From assembly GCF_014635485.1 (NCBI RefSeq), contig NZ_BMCX01000001.1:1-64000 (forward strand): 64,000 nt of DNA, in the 5' to 3' direction. A model generated the notes under the pieces. The model made no database searches. It was not told the origin of the DNA and saw nothing but the letters and a program-made list of their open reading frames with translations. Numbering within the stretch: position 1 is the stretch's first letter; every line of letters begins with the position of its first letter. Position numbers and translations under genes: made by a program. The stretch comes from Corynebacterium pelargi. Its GTDB lineage: Bacteria; Actinomycetota; Actinomycetes; Mycobacteriales; Mycobacteriaceae. Positions 1-8,442 of this stretch are shown here, one piece after another.

Positions 1-48
1 GATGGTACTGCACCCGGGAGGGTGTGGGAGAGTAAGACACCGCCGACC
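1..48 (+). rRNA. rrf: 5S ribosomal RNA, 3' part only
   Basis: The first 48 bases match the conserved 3' half of bacterial 5S rRNA, including the GATGGTACTG segment and the closing CACCGCCGACC strand. The 5' part lies outside the window, so an rRNA operon on the plus strand ends here. The exact 3' end is uncertain by one or two bases. A strong terminator follows at 71-126. Confidence 0.9.
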
Positions 49-70
49 AACAACTTCACAGTGCAACGAT

Positions 71-126
71 GGAGCGTGGTGTAGAGATAGAAGGTGAGAA
101 CCTGATACCTACACCACGCTCCTTTT
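71..126 (+). terminator. rRNA operon terminator
   Basis: GGAGCGTGGTGTAG (71-84) pairs perfectly with CTACACCACGCTCC (109-122) and is followed directly by TTTT. The 24-nt loop holds a second small hairpin (AGGT/ACCT). It lies just after the 5S end and before the next start codon, as expected for an rrn terminator. Confidence 0.9.
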
Positions 127-160
127 GCATTTCTGATATCGAAAAACGAACGAGGAAACC

Positions 161-1147
161 ATGGCATCCGAAGACCGCGGCAACCATCACGATCGCCCTT
201 CGCGCGGACGCAATTCCCGCGCAGGAGGCTCGAAGCGACGTTTTGAACAGTCTCATCGCGAAGACAAATACCGTGGTGAGCGCCGTCGGGATCAAGAGGA
301 TCGCCGAGGTGGACAACGCGGGGGACGTCGAAAAGCTCAAGATGGGGATAGGCCAAAGCGCCAACATGCCCAGCGCGGCGGTAGCGATAGGAAGTCCTTC
401 GGCCCTCAACGTTCGGGTTTCCGCGAAGAGCGCCTGAACAAGCGGATGAACGAACCGCACCTTCCAGGCGATATCGACGTTCGCGATCTCGACCCCATGG
501 TCTTGCAAGACCTGAAGGTGCTTTCTAAAGACAACGCGCATGTTGTAGCACAACACATGATCATGGCCGCCACCTTGATGCAAGATGATCCAGAATTGGC
601 ACTCAAACATGCTCGTGCCGCAAAAGATCGCGCCGGCCGCGTGGCCGTCGTGCGTGAGACGCTTGGCATTGCCGCCTATCACGCAGGGGAGTGGAAAGAG
701 GCCCTGTCTGAGCTTCGTGCTGCCCGCCGTATGAGTGCAGGCCCCGGCTTGGTAGCCGTGATGGCCGATGCGGAACGTGGTCTTGGAAGGCCAGAAAAAG
801 CCATCGAGATTGCCAAGGAAGTCGACGCGCAAACACTGGATGCAGAAACTCGCATTGAGCTTGGCATCGTGGCAGCAAACGCGCGACTCGATCTTGAACA
901 GCCTGAATCCGCCCTTGTCACGCTCCAACGCCTGCAGCCTTCCAAGCAGGCAAGTGGTTTGAGCGCTGCTCGACTCTCCTATGCCTATGCCGATGTGCTG
1001 CTGGCCAATGGCGAAAACGAAGAAGCCTTGGAGTGGTTTAAAGCCGCAGCAGAGCAGGACGTGGATGAAGTGCTCGACGCTGGGGAACGCATTGAGGCGC
1101 TCCACCAGGGCGAGAACGGCGCAGGTGAACCAGAGGGCCAAGCATGA
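161..1147 (+). CDS. TPR-repeat protein with a basic disordered N-terminus (Rv1691-like)
   Basis: This 328-residue protein has two parts. Residues 1 to about 95 are very rich in Arg, Lys, Gly, Asp and Gln, have low complexity and are probably disordered and nucleic-acid binding. From about residue 105 to 310 there are helical repeats of tetratricopeptide type (ALKHARAAKDRAG, AYHAGEWKEALSELRAAR, ANGENEEALEWFKAAAE). The ATG at 161 has a GAGGA ribosome site 6 bases upstream. Position after the rRNA operon and before the HAD phosphatase matches Rv1691 of mycobacteria. Its stop overlaps the next start by 4 bases, so translation is probably coupled. The biochemical role is unknown; TPR units usually bind proteins. 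Confidence 0.8.
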   Translation: MASEDRGNHHDRPSRGRNSRAGGSKRRFEQSHREDKYRGERRRDQEDRRGGQRGGRRKAQDGDRPKRQHAQRGGSDRKSFGPQRSGFREERLNKRMNEPHLPGDIDVRDLDPMVLQDLKVLSKDNAHVVAQHMIMAATLMQDDPELALKHARAAKDRAGRVAVVRETLGIAAYHAGEWKEALSELRAARRMSAGPGLVAVMADAERGLGRPEKAIEIAKEVDAQTLDAETRIELGIVAANARLDLEQPESALVTLQRLQPSKQASGLSAARLSYAYADVLLANGENEEALEWFKAAAEQDVDEVLDAGERIEALHQGENGAGEPEGQA

Positions 1148-2130
1148 GTCTGCGTGAAGACTTCGATGCGCTCCTGCTCGACCTCGACGGCACCGTCTGG
1201 GAGGGTGGCCAGGCGCTTCCAGATGCCGTGGATGCATTGAATGCATCTGAGGCATCCCTGGTGTATATCACCAATAACGCCTCTCGCGGCCCAGAGGTTG
1301 TAGCAAGCTTATTAAGCGAAATGGGCATTCCCACCAACACCGATCAGGTGCTGACTTCTGCCCAAGCCGCCATCGAGATGGCCCAAGAGCACCTGCCTGA
1401 AGGAGCTGCGGTGCTGGTATTAGGCAGCGACTCTTTCAAGGCTCTGGCAAAAGCGGGCGGCTTTGAGGTTGTTGCCAGCGCCGACGATCAACCGAAGGCA
1501 GTACTCCACGGCCACAACCCGGCGACCGGCTGGGCTGAACTCTCAGAGGCTGCGCTGTCCATTGCCGCAGGTGCCCACTACTTCGCCTCCAACCTCGATA
1601 CCACCTTGCCCTCCGAGCGCGGGTTGTGCGTAGGCAATGGCTCCATGGTGGCAGCGGTTGTCAGCGCCACCGGTGTGCATCCAAAGGCTGCCGGCAAACC
1701 CCAGCCGGCTATGTTCCATAGCGCTGTGCAAAGAGTTGGCAGCGCCAAACCGCTAGCTGTGGGCGATCGCCTCGATACCGACATTGCTGGGGCAGTGGCC
1801 GCTGAGATGCCCACCCTGCACCTGCTCACCGGTGTATCCCGGCACTGGGCGCTGATCCGCGCGGATCAAAGCCAGAGGCCAACCATGGTGGCAGAAACGC
1901 TGGCGGCCTTGGATCAAGAACAAGCCGAACTCCAACCCGGTAAGCAAGGCGGCTTCGAGGCCTACCGCGAAGGTGAGGCAATCGTGCTGGCAGGCGGCGA
2001 TGACGACGCCACCGCGGTGCAGGCGCTTCGCACCGTCCTTTCGATTGCTTGGCAGCAACCCGAAGGCTTTGAAGGCGAGGTTCGTGCAGCCTCCAAGCAG
2101 GCATCTCGATCCATCGAACAGTGGTCATAG
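1144..2130 (+). CDS. HAD-superfamily phosphatase, NagD-like (subclass IIA)
   Basis: The 328-residue protein carries HAD motif I DLDGT at residues 13-17, where Asp13 should be the nucleophile and Asp15 the general acid. Motif II is in the ITNNASRG stretch, the Lys motif is in AAGKPQPAMF, and the Mg-binding motif IV is VGDRLDTDIAGA. The large cap between motifs II and III is typical of the NagD/p-nitrophenylphosphatase group. The start overlaps the TPR gene (ATGA). The substrate is not predictable; nucleotide or sugar phosphates are common. The C-terminal 70 residues beyond the HAD core match the longer actinobacterial form (Rv1692-like). Confidence 0.85.
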   Translation: MSLREDFDALLLDLDGTVWEGGQALPDAVDALNASEASLVYITNNASRGPEVVASLLSEMGIPTNTDQVLTSAQAAIEMAQEHLPEGAAVLVLGSDSFKALAKAGGFEVVASADDQPKAVLHGHNPATGWAELSEAALSIAAGAHYFASNLDTTLPSERGLCVGNGSMVAAVVSATGVHPKAAGKPQPAMFHSAVQRVGSAKPLAVGDRLDTDIAGAVAAEMPTLHLLTGVSRHWALIRADQSQRPTMVAETLAALDQEQAELQPGKQGGFEAYREGEAIVLAGGDDDATAVQALRTVLSIAWQQPEGFEGEVRAASKQASRSIEQWS

Positions 2131-2142
2131 GTGTAGGGCAGC

Positions 2143-2322
2143 ATGAACGCACAACAGCACCCCCAATCGCCTGCGACACCCAACACCTTGGCATCGAAGC
2201 AGGATCCTCAGCGAGTACGCGATGAGGTAGAGGCGCTGTTGGCGCAACCTGTTGAGGATGCCGAAGCCGAAGCAGCACTGCTGGCAAAGGCACATGACGT
2301 GCTGCAGCAGGCCTTGCACTAG
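2143..2322 (+). CDS. small conserved protein between the HAD gene and tlyA (Rv1693-like)
   Basis: An open frame of 59 codons starts at ATG 2143 and stops at TAG 2320-2322. The N-terminal 25 residues are rich in Gln, Pro and Thr. The rest is an acidic amphipathic helix rich in Ala, Glu and Leu (RVRDEVEALL, EAEAALLAKA). It lies 12 bases after the HAD stop and 18 before tlyA. Mycobacteria have a protein of similar size, Rv1693, at exactly this place, which supports a real gene. Function is unknown. Confidence 0.6.
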   Translation: MNAQQHPQSPATPNTLASKQDPQRVRDEVEALLAQPVEDAEAEAALLAKAHDVLQQALH

Positions 2323-2340
2323 CGCGGAAAGGTTCAACTC

Positions 2341-3162
2341 ATGGCAGCTAGAAGAAGACTCGATGCTGAACTTGTTCGGCGCAAAATTGCTCGATCCAGG
2401 GAACAAGCCTGCCAGCTCATCCGCGAAGGCCGCGTCTTTGTCCAAGGCATCCAAGCGCAAAAGCCAGCAACCCAGGTGGAACCAGATGTGTCCATTCGGG
2501 TAGAAGGCGCCGAGGTAGATAACTATGCCTCCAGGGGTGCCCACAAATTGCTTGGTGCGCTTGCTGCTTTTTCTCCCATGGGGCTGAGCCTGGAATCCAA
2601 ACGAGTCCTCGATGCGGGCGCCTCTACGGGCGGTTTTAGCGATGTGGCCTTGCGCGAAGGCGCCTCGAAGGTGTGGGCAGTAGACGTCGGCTATGGCCAA
2701 TTGATTTGGCGTCTACAAAACGACCCTCGGGTTGAGGTGCTGGATCGAACCAATATCCGCCACCTCACTCCAGAGATGCTCGGCCAACCAGCCCAGGTGA
2801 TGGTGGGCGATTTGTCCTTCATTTCCCTTCGCCTAGTGCTCCCCGCGATCGTGGCGTGCATGGCTGATGGCGCGGATCTTCTGCCGATGGTCAAGCCACA
2901 ATTTGAGGTAGGTAAGCAGCGTTTAGGCTCCGGGGGCGTTGTTCGCGATCCCGCGTTAAGGGCCGAGGTTGTGTCCGATGTGGCGCGCTTTGCGCAAACC
3001 TTGGGCTTGAGTTTAAAAGGTGTGGTCGCCTCGCCTCTGCCCGGGCCTTCCGGAAACGTGGAATACTTCTTGTGGTTGAACAAAGATCAAGGCACCAATG
3101 CGCTCGATGATCAACGCATCGATACGCTCGTGCAACAGGCCGTAGAGGAAGGACCAGCCTGA
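2341..3162 (+). CDS. tlyA: TlyA, 16S/23S rRNA 2'-O-methyltransferase
   Basis: This enzyme methylates ribose 2'-O positions on 16S and 23S rRNA; loss in mycobacteria gives capreomycin resistance. The 273-residue protein has an N-terminal S4 RNA-binding domain (about 1-62) and an FtsJ-like SAM domain from residue 66 on. The SAM motif is LDAGASTGGFSD (90-101). The K-D-K-E tetrad of 2'-O-methyltransferases can be read as Lys69, Asp157, Lys185 and Glu241. It is transcribed with the NAD kinase gene, whose ATG overlaps its TGA stop by one base, a conserved actinobacterial pairing. Length is normal for the family. Confidence 0.95.
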   Translation: MAARRRLDAELVRRKIARSREQACQLIREGRVFVQGIQAQKPATQVEPDVSIRVEGAEVDNYASRGAHKLLGALAAFSPMGLSLESKRVLDAGASTGGFSDVALREGASKVWAVDVGYGQLIWRLQNDPRVEVLDRTNIRHLTPEMLGQPAQVMVGDLSFISLRLVLPAIVACMADGADLLPMVKPQFEVGKQRLGSGGVVRDPALRAEVVSDVARFAQTLGLSLKGVVASPLPGPSGNVEYFLWLNKDQGTNALDDQRIDTLVQQAVEEGPA

Positions 3163-4079
3163 TGGCATCATGTGGCCAACCCCGCTCCGTGCTGTTGGTG
3201 CTGCACACAGGACGTCCCTCGAATGTGAGTACCGCAGGGTTAGTTGCCGAGTTGCTTGCCGACGCCGGCATCCACGTCCGCGTTCTTGTCGCCGAAGACG
3301 ATACGACGGTGGCACAGCACCCCGTGCTTTCGCAGTGCAAGCGTGTGCTCAAAGGCAAGGATGCTACCAAAGACGTTGAGCTGGTCATGGCACTTGGCGG
3401 TGATGGCACCTTCCTTCGCGCCGCCGATTTGGCCCACGATGCCGATTTGCCGGTGTTGGGTATTAATCTCGGCCACGTTGGCTTCCTTGCCGAGTGGGAA
3501 CAAGATGCCCTCGACGAGGCAGTGCGCAGGGTAACCCACGGTGATTACCGCGTTGAAGATCGCATGACCATCGATGTGCTCATCCGCGACGCCGATGGCA
3601 ATGAACTTGGCCGCGGCTGGGCTTTAAACGAGGTCAGCGTGGAAAACCAAGTGCGCCAAGGTGTGCTGGATGCCACCTTGGAAATTGACGCACGCCCGGT
3701 GAGCTCTTTTGGCTGCGATGGCATCATCGTCTCAACGCCCACGGGCTCGACGGCCTATGCGTTTTCCGCCGGAGGCCCGGTGCTATGGCCAGCACTCGAT
3801 GCCATTTTGGTGGTGCCAAATAATGCCCATGCGCTCTTTACCAAACCTCTGGTGGTCAGCCCGCACTCCAAGGTGGCCATCGAATCCCAACCAGATGCTT
3901 TCCCCGCGGTGGCGGTGATGGATGGGTTCCGTCGAATAGCTATGCCTGCAGGCTCTCGCGTCGAAATCGAAAAAGGTGCTACCCCTGTGCGCTGGGTGCG
4001 CCTAGACAACCTGCCGTTTACCGACAGGCTCGTCACCAAGCTGCGCCTACCTGTCGAAGGCTGGCGCGGACCTAAATAG
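3162..4079 (+). CDS. nadK: NAD kinase
   Basis: It phosphorylates NAD to NADP in the cytoplasm. The 305-residue protein has the signature GGDGT at residues 79-83, with Asp81 as the expected catalytic residue. The NE motif lies in WALNEVSVEN and the glycine-rich segment in STPTGSTAYAFSAGGP. The start ATG overlaps the stop of tlyA (TGATG), indicating translational coupling. The order tlyA, NAD kinase, recN is conserved in actinobacteria (Rv1694-Rv1696). No unusual features. Confidence 0.95.
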   Translation: MASCGQPRSVLLVLHTGRPSNVSTAGLVAELLADAGIHVRVLVAEDDTTVAQHPVLSQCKRVLKGKDATKDVELVMALGGDGTFLRAADLAHDADLPVLGINLGHVGFLAEWEQDALDEAVRRVTHGDYRVEDRMTIDVLIRDADGNELGRGWALNEVSVENQVRQGVLDATLEIDARPVSSFGCDGIIVSTPTGSTAYAFSAGGPVLWPALDAILVVPNNAHALFTKPLVVSPHSKVAIESQPDAFPAVAVMDGFRRIAMPAGSRVEIEKGATPVRWVRLDNLPFTDRLVTKLRLPVEGWRGPK

Positions 4080-4171
4080 CCCAAGGCGGTGGCCATACGG
4101 CACCCCTTGCTTGCCCCATGGCCTGCTGCGGGTTGGTGCATGCATGAGGTAGCAAACAGAGGCCTAGCAGC

Positions 4172-4187
4172 TCGAACACCCGTTCTG
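4172..4187 (+). promoter_or_regulatory. LexA (SOS) box upstream of recN
   Basis: TCGAAC-ACCC-GTTCTG matches the actinobacterial LexA operator TCGAAC-N4-GTTCGA in the whole left half and four of six bases on the right. It ends 35 bases before the recN ATG and overlaps a possible -35 region (TGTGAC, 4186-4191). This predicts DNA-damage induction of recN. No binding data are available here. Confidence 0.7.
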
Positions 4188-4209
4188 TGACTTCTTGCCG
4201 GCCCTGCGG

Positions 4210-4215
4210 TAGCAT
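4210..4215 (+). promoter_or_regulatory. -10 element of the recN promoter
   Basis: TAGCAT lies 7 bases before the recN ATG at 4223, so transcription would begin at or next to the start codon (leaderless mRNA). A possible -35, TGTGAC at 4186-4191, is 18 bases upstream and sits in the LexA box. Confidence 0.5.
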
Positions 4216-4222
4216 TTTGCCT

Positions 4223-5956
4223 ATGCTTGCGGATCTGACCATCGAAAACCTCGGCGTCATCCCATCGTCCACGCTTGAGCTGCGCGAAGGGTTGAGCGTG
4301 CTCACAGGAGAAACCGGTGCCGGAAAAACCATGGTGGTCACCGGTTTGCGTTTGCTTTGTGGCGGACGAGCCGATGCCTCAAGGGTGCGCAGTGGCGCAG
4401 ATAAAGCCATTGCAGAAGGCCGATTCCTCCTCGATTCGCTTGGAGAACAAGAGCGCGAACAAGCCCTGGAAGTGCTGCATCAAGCAGGCGGACACACCGA
4501 TGAACAAGGCGAGATCATCGCCATGCGTTCCATCCACGCCCAGGGGCGATCCAAAGCATATTTGGGTGGTAGATCTGCTCCTGCCGCGGCGTTGGCGGCG
4601 TTAAGCGATTCACTATTACGTATTCACGGCCAAAACGATCAGCTTCGCTTGCTCAACCCGGATCGCCAGCGCGAGGCGCTCGATCGCTTTGATCCGCAGA
4701 TCGCGCCGGTATATCAGCGTTATCTAGGGGCCTACCGAGCCTGGCGTGAACTGGCTCGCGACTATGAGCAGCGAGTTCGTTCCAGCCGAGACATGGCGCT
4801 AGAGGTAGATCGCCTCCAATTCGCCATCAACGAGATTGAGTCAGTCAATCCAGAACCTGGCGAAGACTTGACGCTGATCCAAGATATTCAAACCCTGCAG
4901 GATCTCGATGCGCTGCAAGAGGCCGCCACCTCCGCCCTTGGCGCCATCGACGGCCCAGAGGCACTGGGAAATTTTGCCGAAGAATCAAGCAGTGCCTCCG
5001 ATGGGGTAGGCCAAGCTCAGCATGCACTTCAGGCGAGCGAGCACCCCTTATTACAAAGCCTTGCGCAGCGGCTCGAAGATGTAGCCGCCGAGCTTGCAGA
5101 GGTATCCGGTGAACTCGGGCGTTTCCTAGGCGAACTTCCTGGCGATAGCCAGCAATTAGAACAGCTTTTACAACGCCAACAAGAAATTAAGCAGCTCACC
5201 CGCAAATACGCACCCGATATTGACGGTGTGCTGCAGTGGAAACAAAAAGCAGAGCGAAAACTTAGCAAGCTCGATGCATCACCCGAAGCCCTCGAAGCGC
5301 TGCAGCAAGCTGTAGAACAAGCTCACACAGCGATGATGCGTGAAGGCCAAAAGCTCAGTACCTTGCGGCGCAAAGCAGCCAAGGCGCTCGGCCGGGCAGT
5401 AAGCGAAGAACTCCACGGCCTGGCCATGCCCAAGGCCGTATTCGAAGCCGTCCTCGATGCTGAGGAGCCAAGCATCGGTGGCTTGGAAAGCGTGGAGTTT
5501 CGACTCGCTCCCAATAGCGCTTTGGATCCAAAACCCCTGGCAAGCTCAGCATCCGGTGGTGAACTCTCCCGTGTCATGCTTGCGTTAGAGGTGATCTTGA
5601 GCACCAGTTCTTCTGGCACCACCTTGGTCTTTGATGAGGTGGACGCCGGTGTGGGAGGCAAGGCTGCGGTGGAAATTGGCCGAAGATTGGCCAAATTGGC
5701 AACGCACCATCAAGTGATTGTGGTTACGCACTTGCCCCAGGTGGCTGCCTATGCCGATACGCATTTGCATGTAGCTAAAGACGTCGGTGATACCACGGTT
5801 ACTTCTGGTGTTTCGGAGCTTCGCGGAGAAGCCCGCACCGAGGAGCTCGCCCGCATGCTCGCCGGCTTGGAGGATACTGCCACCGGCAAAGCCCATGCGC
5901 AGGAGCTGTTGCACAGGGCGCAGCAAGAGGTGCAGCAATTACGAGCCGAGGGCTAG
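4223..5956 (+). CDS. recN: RecN, DNA double-strand-break repair ATPase
   Basis: RecN is an SMC-like ATPase that gathers broken DNA ends for recombination. The 577-residue protein has Walker A GETGAGKT at residues 29-36, a long central coiled-coil region (about 150-380, rich in Gln, Glu and Leu), the ABC signature SSASGGELSRVMLAL and Walker B TLVFDEVDAGVGG near the C-terminus. ATG 4223 is chosen because MLADLTIENLGVI is the canonical RecN N-terminus. An in-frame GTG at 4187 falls inside the LexA box and is unlikely to be the start. A -10 element 7 bases upstream suggests a leaderless, SOS-controlled message. Confidence 0.95.
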   Translation: MLADLTIENLGVIPSSTLELREGLSVLTGETGAGKTMVVTGLRLLCGGRADASRVRSGADKAIAEGRFLLDSLGEQEREQALEVLHQAGGHTDEQGEIIAMRSIHAQGRSKAYLGGRSAPAAALAALSDSLLRIHGQNDQLRLLNPDRQREALDRFDPQIAPVYQRYLGAYRAWRELARDYEQRVRSSRDMALEVDRLQFAINEIESVNPEPGEDLTLIQDIQTLQDLDALQEAATSALGAIDGPEALGNFAEESSSASDGVGQAQHALQASEHPLLQSLAQRLEDVAAELAEVSGELGRFLGELPGDSQQLEQLLQRQQEIKQLTRKYAPDIDGVLQWKQKAERKLSKLDASPEALEALQQAVEQAHTAMMREGQKLSTLRRKAAKALGRAVSEELHGLAMPKAVFEAVLDAEEPSIGGLESVEFRLAPNSALDPKPLASSASGGELSRVMLALEVILSTSSSGTTLVFDEVDAGVGGKAAVEIGRRLAKLATHHQVIVVTHLPQVAAYADTHLHVAKDVGDTTVTSGVSELRGEARTEELARMLAGLEDTATGKAHAQELLHRAQQEVQQLRAEG

Positions 5957-6109
5957 TTCGTTACAGCGCTTGCCTTACAGCGCTTACCTCGCAGGGTTGT
6001 GAGTACCTGGCTGCGGCGTGCTGTTGCGAAGTATTCGCGGAATAGAACTTGAAAAAACACCGGGCTGCCCGCGCGTGGCACCACGCACATAGGGTGTTTT
6101 TGCACCACA

Positions 6110-7303
6110 ATGAGCCGCATGAGTCTGTTCTCCCGTTCCGAGGATCTGCCTGGCCTGCACGCTGTGTTGCGCGATTGCTCGCCAGGTAGCAAAGGTTTCA
6201 AGCGTCTGTCTGCTGGCGATATTGCCGTTATTGATGCACCCGATATCACTCGAACCTTCGCCCAAGAGCTCATCCAGGCTGAGCCCAAAGCCGTTGTAAA
6301 CGTCGCACGGTTTACCACCGGGGCGATTCCTAACTACGGCCCCCAGATGCTGCTCGATGCAGATATCCTCCTGGTTGAGGCGGTCGGCGCTTCGGTGTGG
6401 GAAGGGCTGCGAAGCGGCCGCAAGGGTCGCCTGACCGAAGATGGCGAGCTGTATCACGGCGACAAGCTCATCGCGCGAGGTGAGGTCTTGCGTCAACTTG
6501 AGGTAGAGGCGAAATTCTCCGAGGCGCAGCAATCCCTCGTGGATCGCATGGAGGCCTATTTCGGCAACACCATCCAGTTCATCCACTCCGAGGCTCCTTT
6601 GCTTATCGACGGCCTGGGCGTGCCCGAAAGCGGGGCGGCTTTGCGTGACCGCAAGGTCCTCGTTGTATCGCCCGGCTTGCACCACCGCGAACAACTCAAA
6701 GAGCTGCGTAACTTCATTCGCGAATTTGAACCAGCCTTGATCGGCGTCGACGCCGGCGCGGACACCCTGGTGGAAATGGGCTATGAACCAGATTTCATCG
6801 TCGGTGACCCTGCTGGCATTGGTGCCGATGCCTTGCGCAGCGGTGCTCGTGTGGTGCTGCCCGCGGATCCAGATGGCCACGCCGTTGGCCTTGAGCGCAT
6901 CCAAGACCTTGGCATTGGTGCTACCACCTTCCCGGCCGCGGTGGATTCCGCAACCGATCTGGCGCTGCTGCTTGCAGAATTCCACGGTGCCGAATTGATT
7001 GTGAATGTGGGCGCACCCTTCGATTTGGAAGCAGTCTTTGCCGAACGCAAAGAAGCCACCCCTTCGGCGATGCTGACCCGCTTGAAGGTCAATCGCAAGC
7101 TCATTGATGCCTCAAATATCATCGACCTCTACGCGATTCGTTCCGGCGCAGGTCTGGGCTGGATGTGGGCGATCTTGGGTCTGTTGATTGCCGCTGCGGT
7201 CTTCGTGCTCATCGCCGGTTCTTATGGCGATGGCAGCTTTATGGAAAACTTTGTCGATACTTGGAATAACATTGCCTTGTGGTTCCAAGGACTGTTCAGC
7301 TAA
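6110..7303 (+). CDS. steA: SteA, cell-separation (cytokinetic ring) protein
   Basis: SteA and SteB act together in the RipC-FtsEX cell-separation pathway of Corynebacterineae, based on work in C. glutamicum. The 397-residue protein has a thiamin-pyrophosphokinase-like core: the segment GVDAGADTLVEMGYEPDFIVGD resembles the catalytic part of that fold, although a different function is known. One transmembrane helix follows near residues 347-367 (WAILGLLIAAAVFVLIAG), with a short extracellular tail. ATG 6110 is used; an in-frame ATG at 6119 is an alternative. steB follows after 21 bases, as in mycobacteria (Rv1697-Rv1698). Confidence 0.88.
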   Translation: MSRMSLFSRSEDLPGLHAVLRDCSPGSKGFKRLSAGDIAVIDAPDITRTFAQELIQAEPKAVVNVARFTTGAIPNYGPQMLLDADILLVEAVGASVWEGLRSGRKGRLTEDGELYHGDKLIARGEVLRQLEVEAKFSEAQQSLVDRMEAYFGNTIQFIHSEAPLLIDGLGVPESGAALRDRKVLVVSPGLHHREQLKELRNFIREFEPALIGVDAGADTLVEMGYEPDFIVGDPAGIGADALRSGARVVLPADPDGHAVGLERIQDLGIGATTFPAAVDSATDLALLLAEFHGAELIVNVGAPFDLEAVFAERKEATPSAMLTRLKVNRKLIDASNIIDLYAIRSGAGLGWMWAILGLLIAAAVFVLIAGSYGDGSFMENFVDTWNNIALWFQGLFS

Positions 7304-7324
7304 GCGTTGAGGAAATAAGCGATT

Positions 7325-8350
7325 ATGGCAAGAAATAAAGGACGCACTTCGGCGATCATCGCCGGCTTAGGTCTTGGTGCCGCTCTCGGTTTAGCTGCAG
7401 GTACGCTCGTGCTCGCACCAAACCTTGCCGGTGATGGCGGCGAAGCAGCCGGGGGACTGGTCGCACAGCGCAACGACGCCGAAGCCGAGGCAAAGGTAGC
7501 AAAGGCCCAGGCCGAAACCGCCGACGCCTTCATCGAGGCCATCGGCGATGCCGCGGTGCAAGGACAGCTCGAAGATAAGCCCATCCTGGTGCTGCGTGCC
7601 CCAGGTAGCTCCGATGAAGACTACGAGGATCTCAAAACGCTCCTCGGCGAGGCAGGAGCTATTGATTCCGGCACCATCGAATTAACAGACTCGTTCTTTG
7701 ATCAAAATGGCGCCGATGGCCTGAAAAGCATCGTGACGAACTCCTTGCCGGCTGGTGCTCAGCTTTCCGAGGACAAACTCGATGCCGGCACGCACGCCGG
7801 TGAGGCTCTTGCTGCCGCCCTGTATCTCGATGCCGATGGCAAGGAAAAGGCCACTACTGCCGACCGCGCCATCATCTTGAAGGCGCTGAAGCAAGACAAA
7901 TACATCGAGTACAAAGACGGCACAATCTTGCCTGCTCAAGGCGTGGTATTGCTGCTGGATAACTCAGACAACAAAGACAATGGCTACCGCTCCAACGCCG
8001 AGTCGGATTTCGCCCAGGCCATGCGCGCCAAAGGTGGTCCTTTCGTCGTTGCCGGTGGCATCTACACCGCCGCTGATGGGGCGACACTTGATCAATTGCG
8101 CTCCAAGGACCTCAAGGATGAGGTATCCACGGTGGACTCCGTGGACCGATCCTTTGCGCAAATTGCCACCGTTTTGGCGCTGCGCGAGCAATTCGACGGC
8201 GATCACGGCGATTATGGCGCAGCAGAAAGCGCCGAGGCAGCATCGCCTTCGCCTGCAGGAGCGAAAAAGCGTGAGGGCTCAGAGCCTGCACCAAGCGCTA
8301 GCAGCCCAAGCTCCACTGCAGAACAAAGCGAAGCTGCGTCGACAAGCTAG
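7325..8350 (+). CDS. steB: SteB/MctB family envelope protein
   Basis: This 341-residue protein has an N-terminal signal anchor (residues 10-32, IIAGLGLGAALGLAAGTLVL) and then a short coiled coil (about 45-72), the architecture of the mycobacterial MctB (Rv1698) family. In C. glutamicum the homologue is SteB, the partner of SteA in cell separation; in M. tuberculosis MctB affects copper resistance. Most of the protein should be extracytoplasmic. The last 50 residues form a low-complexity Ser/Ala/Pro/Glu tail, likely disordered. A GAGGAAA ribosome site precedes ATG 7325. It is followed at once by a terminator, so the operon ends here; pyrG, the usual next gene, is missing. Confidence 0.85.
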   Translation: MARNKGRTSAIIAGLGLGAALGLAAGTLVLAPNLAGDGGEAAGGLVAQRNDAEAEAKVAKAQAETADAFIEAIGDAAVQGQLEDKPILVLRAPGSSDEDYEDLKTLLGEAGAIDSGTIELTDSFFDQNGADGLKSIVTNSLPAGAQLSEDKLDAGTHAGEALAAALYLDADGKEKATTADRAIILKALKQDKYIEYKDGTILPAQGVVLLLDNSDNKDNGYRSNAESDFAQAMRAKGGPFVVAGGIYTAADGATLDQLRSKDLKDEVSTVDSVDRSFAQIATVLALREQFDGDHGDYGAAESAEAASPSPAGAKKREGSEPAPSASSPSSTAEQSEAASTS

Positions 8351-8362
8351 CAACACACCAAC

Positions 8363-8403
8363 AACCCGCAGGTAGGCTCATCGGGCCTAAGCTGCGGGTT
8401 TTT
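8363..8403 (+). terminator. terminator after steB
   Basis: AACCCGCAG (8363-8371) pairs with CTGCGGGTT (8392-8400), with an inner TAGGC/GCCTA stem, and is followed by TTT. It separates steB from the Nudix gene. Confidence 0.85.
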
Positions 8404-8442
8404 GCAAATGATCAATCACAATAGGGTAGGAGTTGGCCTCAG

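Noticed and set aside
69-437. Open frame starting inside the rRNA terminator
   Set aside because: It begins in the terminator hairpin and runs out of frame through the TPR protein gene; no ribosome site and no family features.
4187-4222. Upstream GTG start for recN
   Set aside because: The GTG is the last three bases of the LexA box and the extra 12 residues are not part of RecN proteins.
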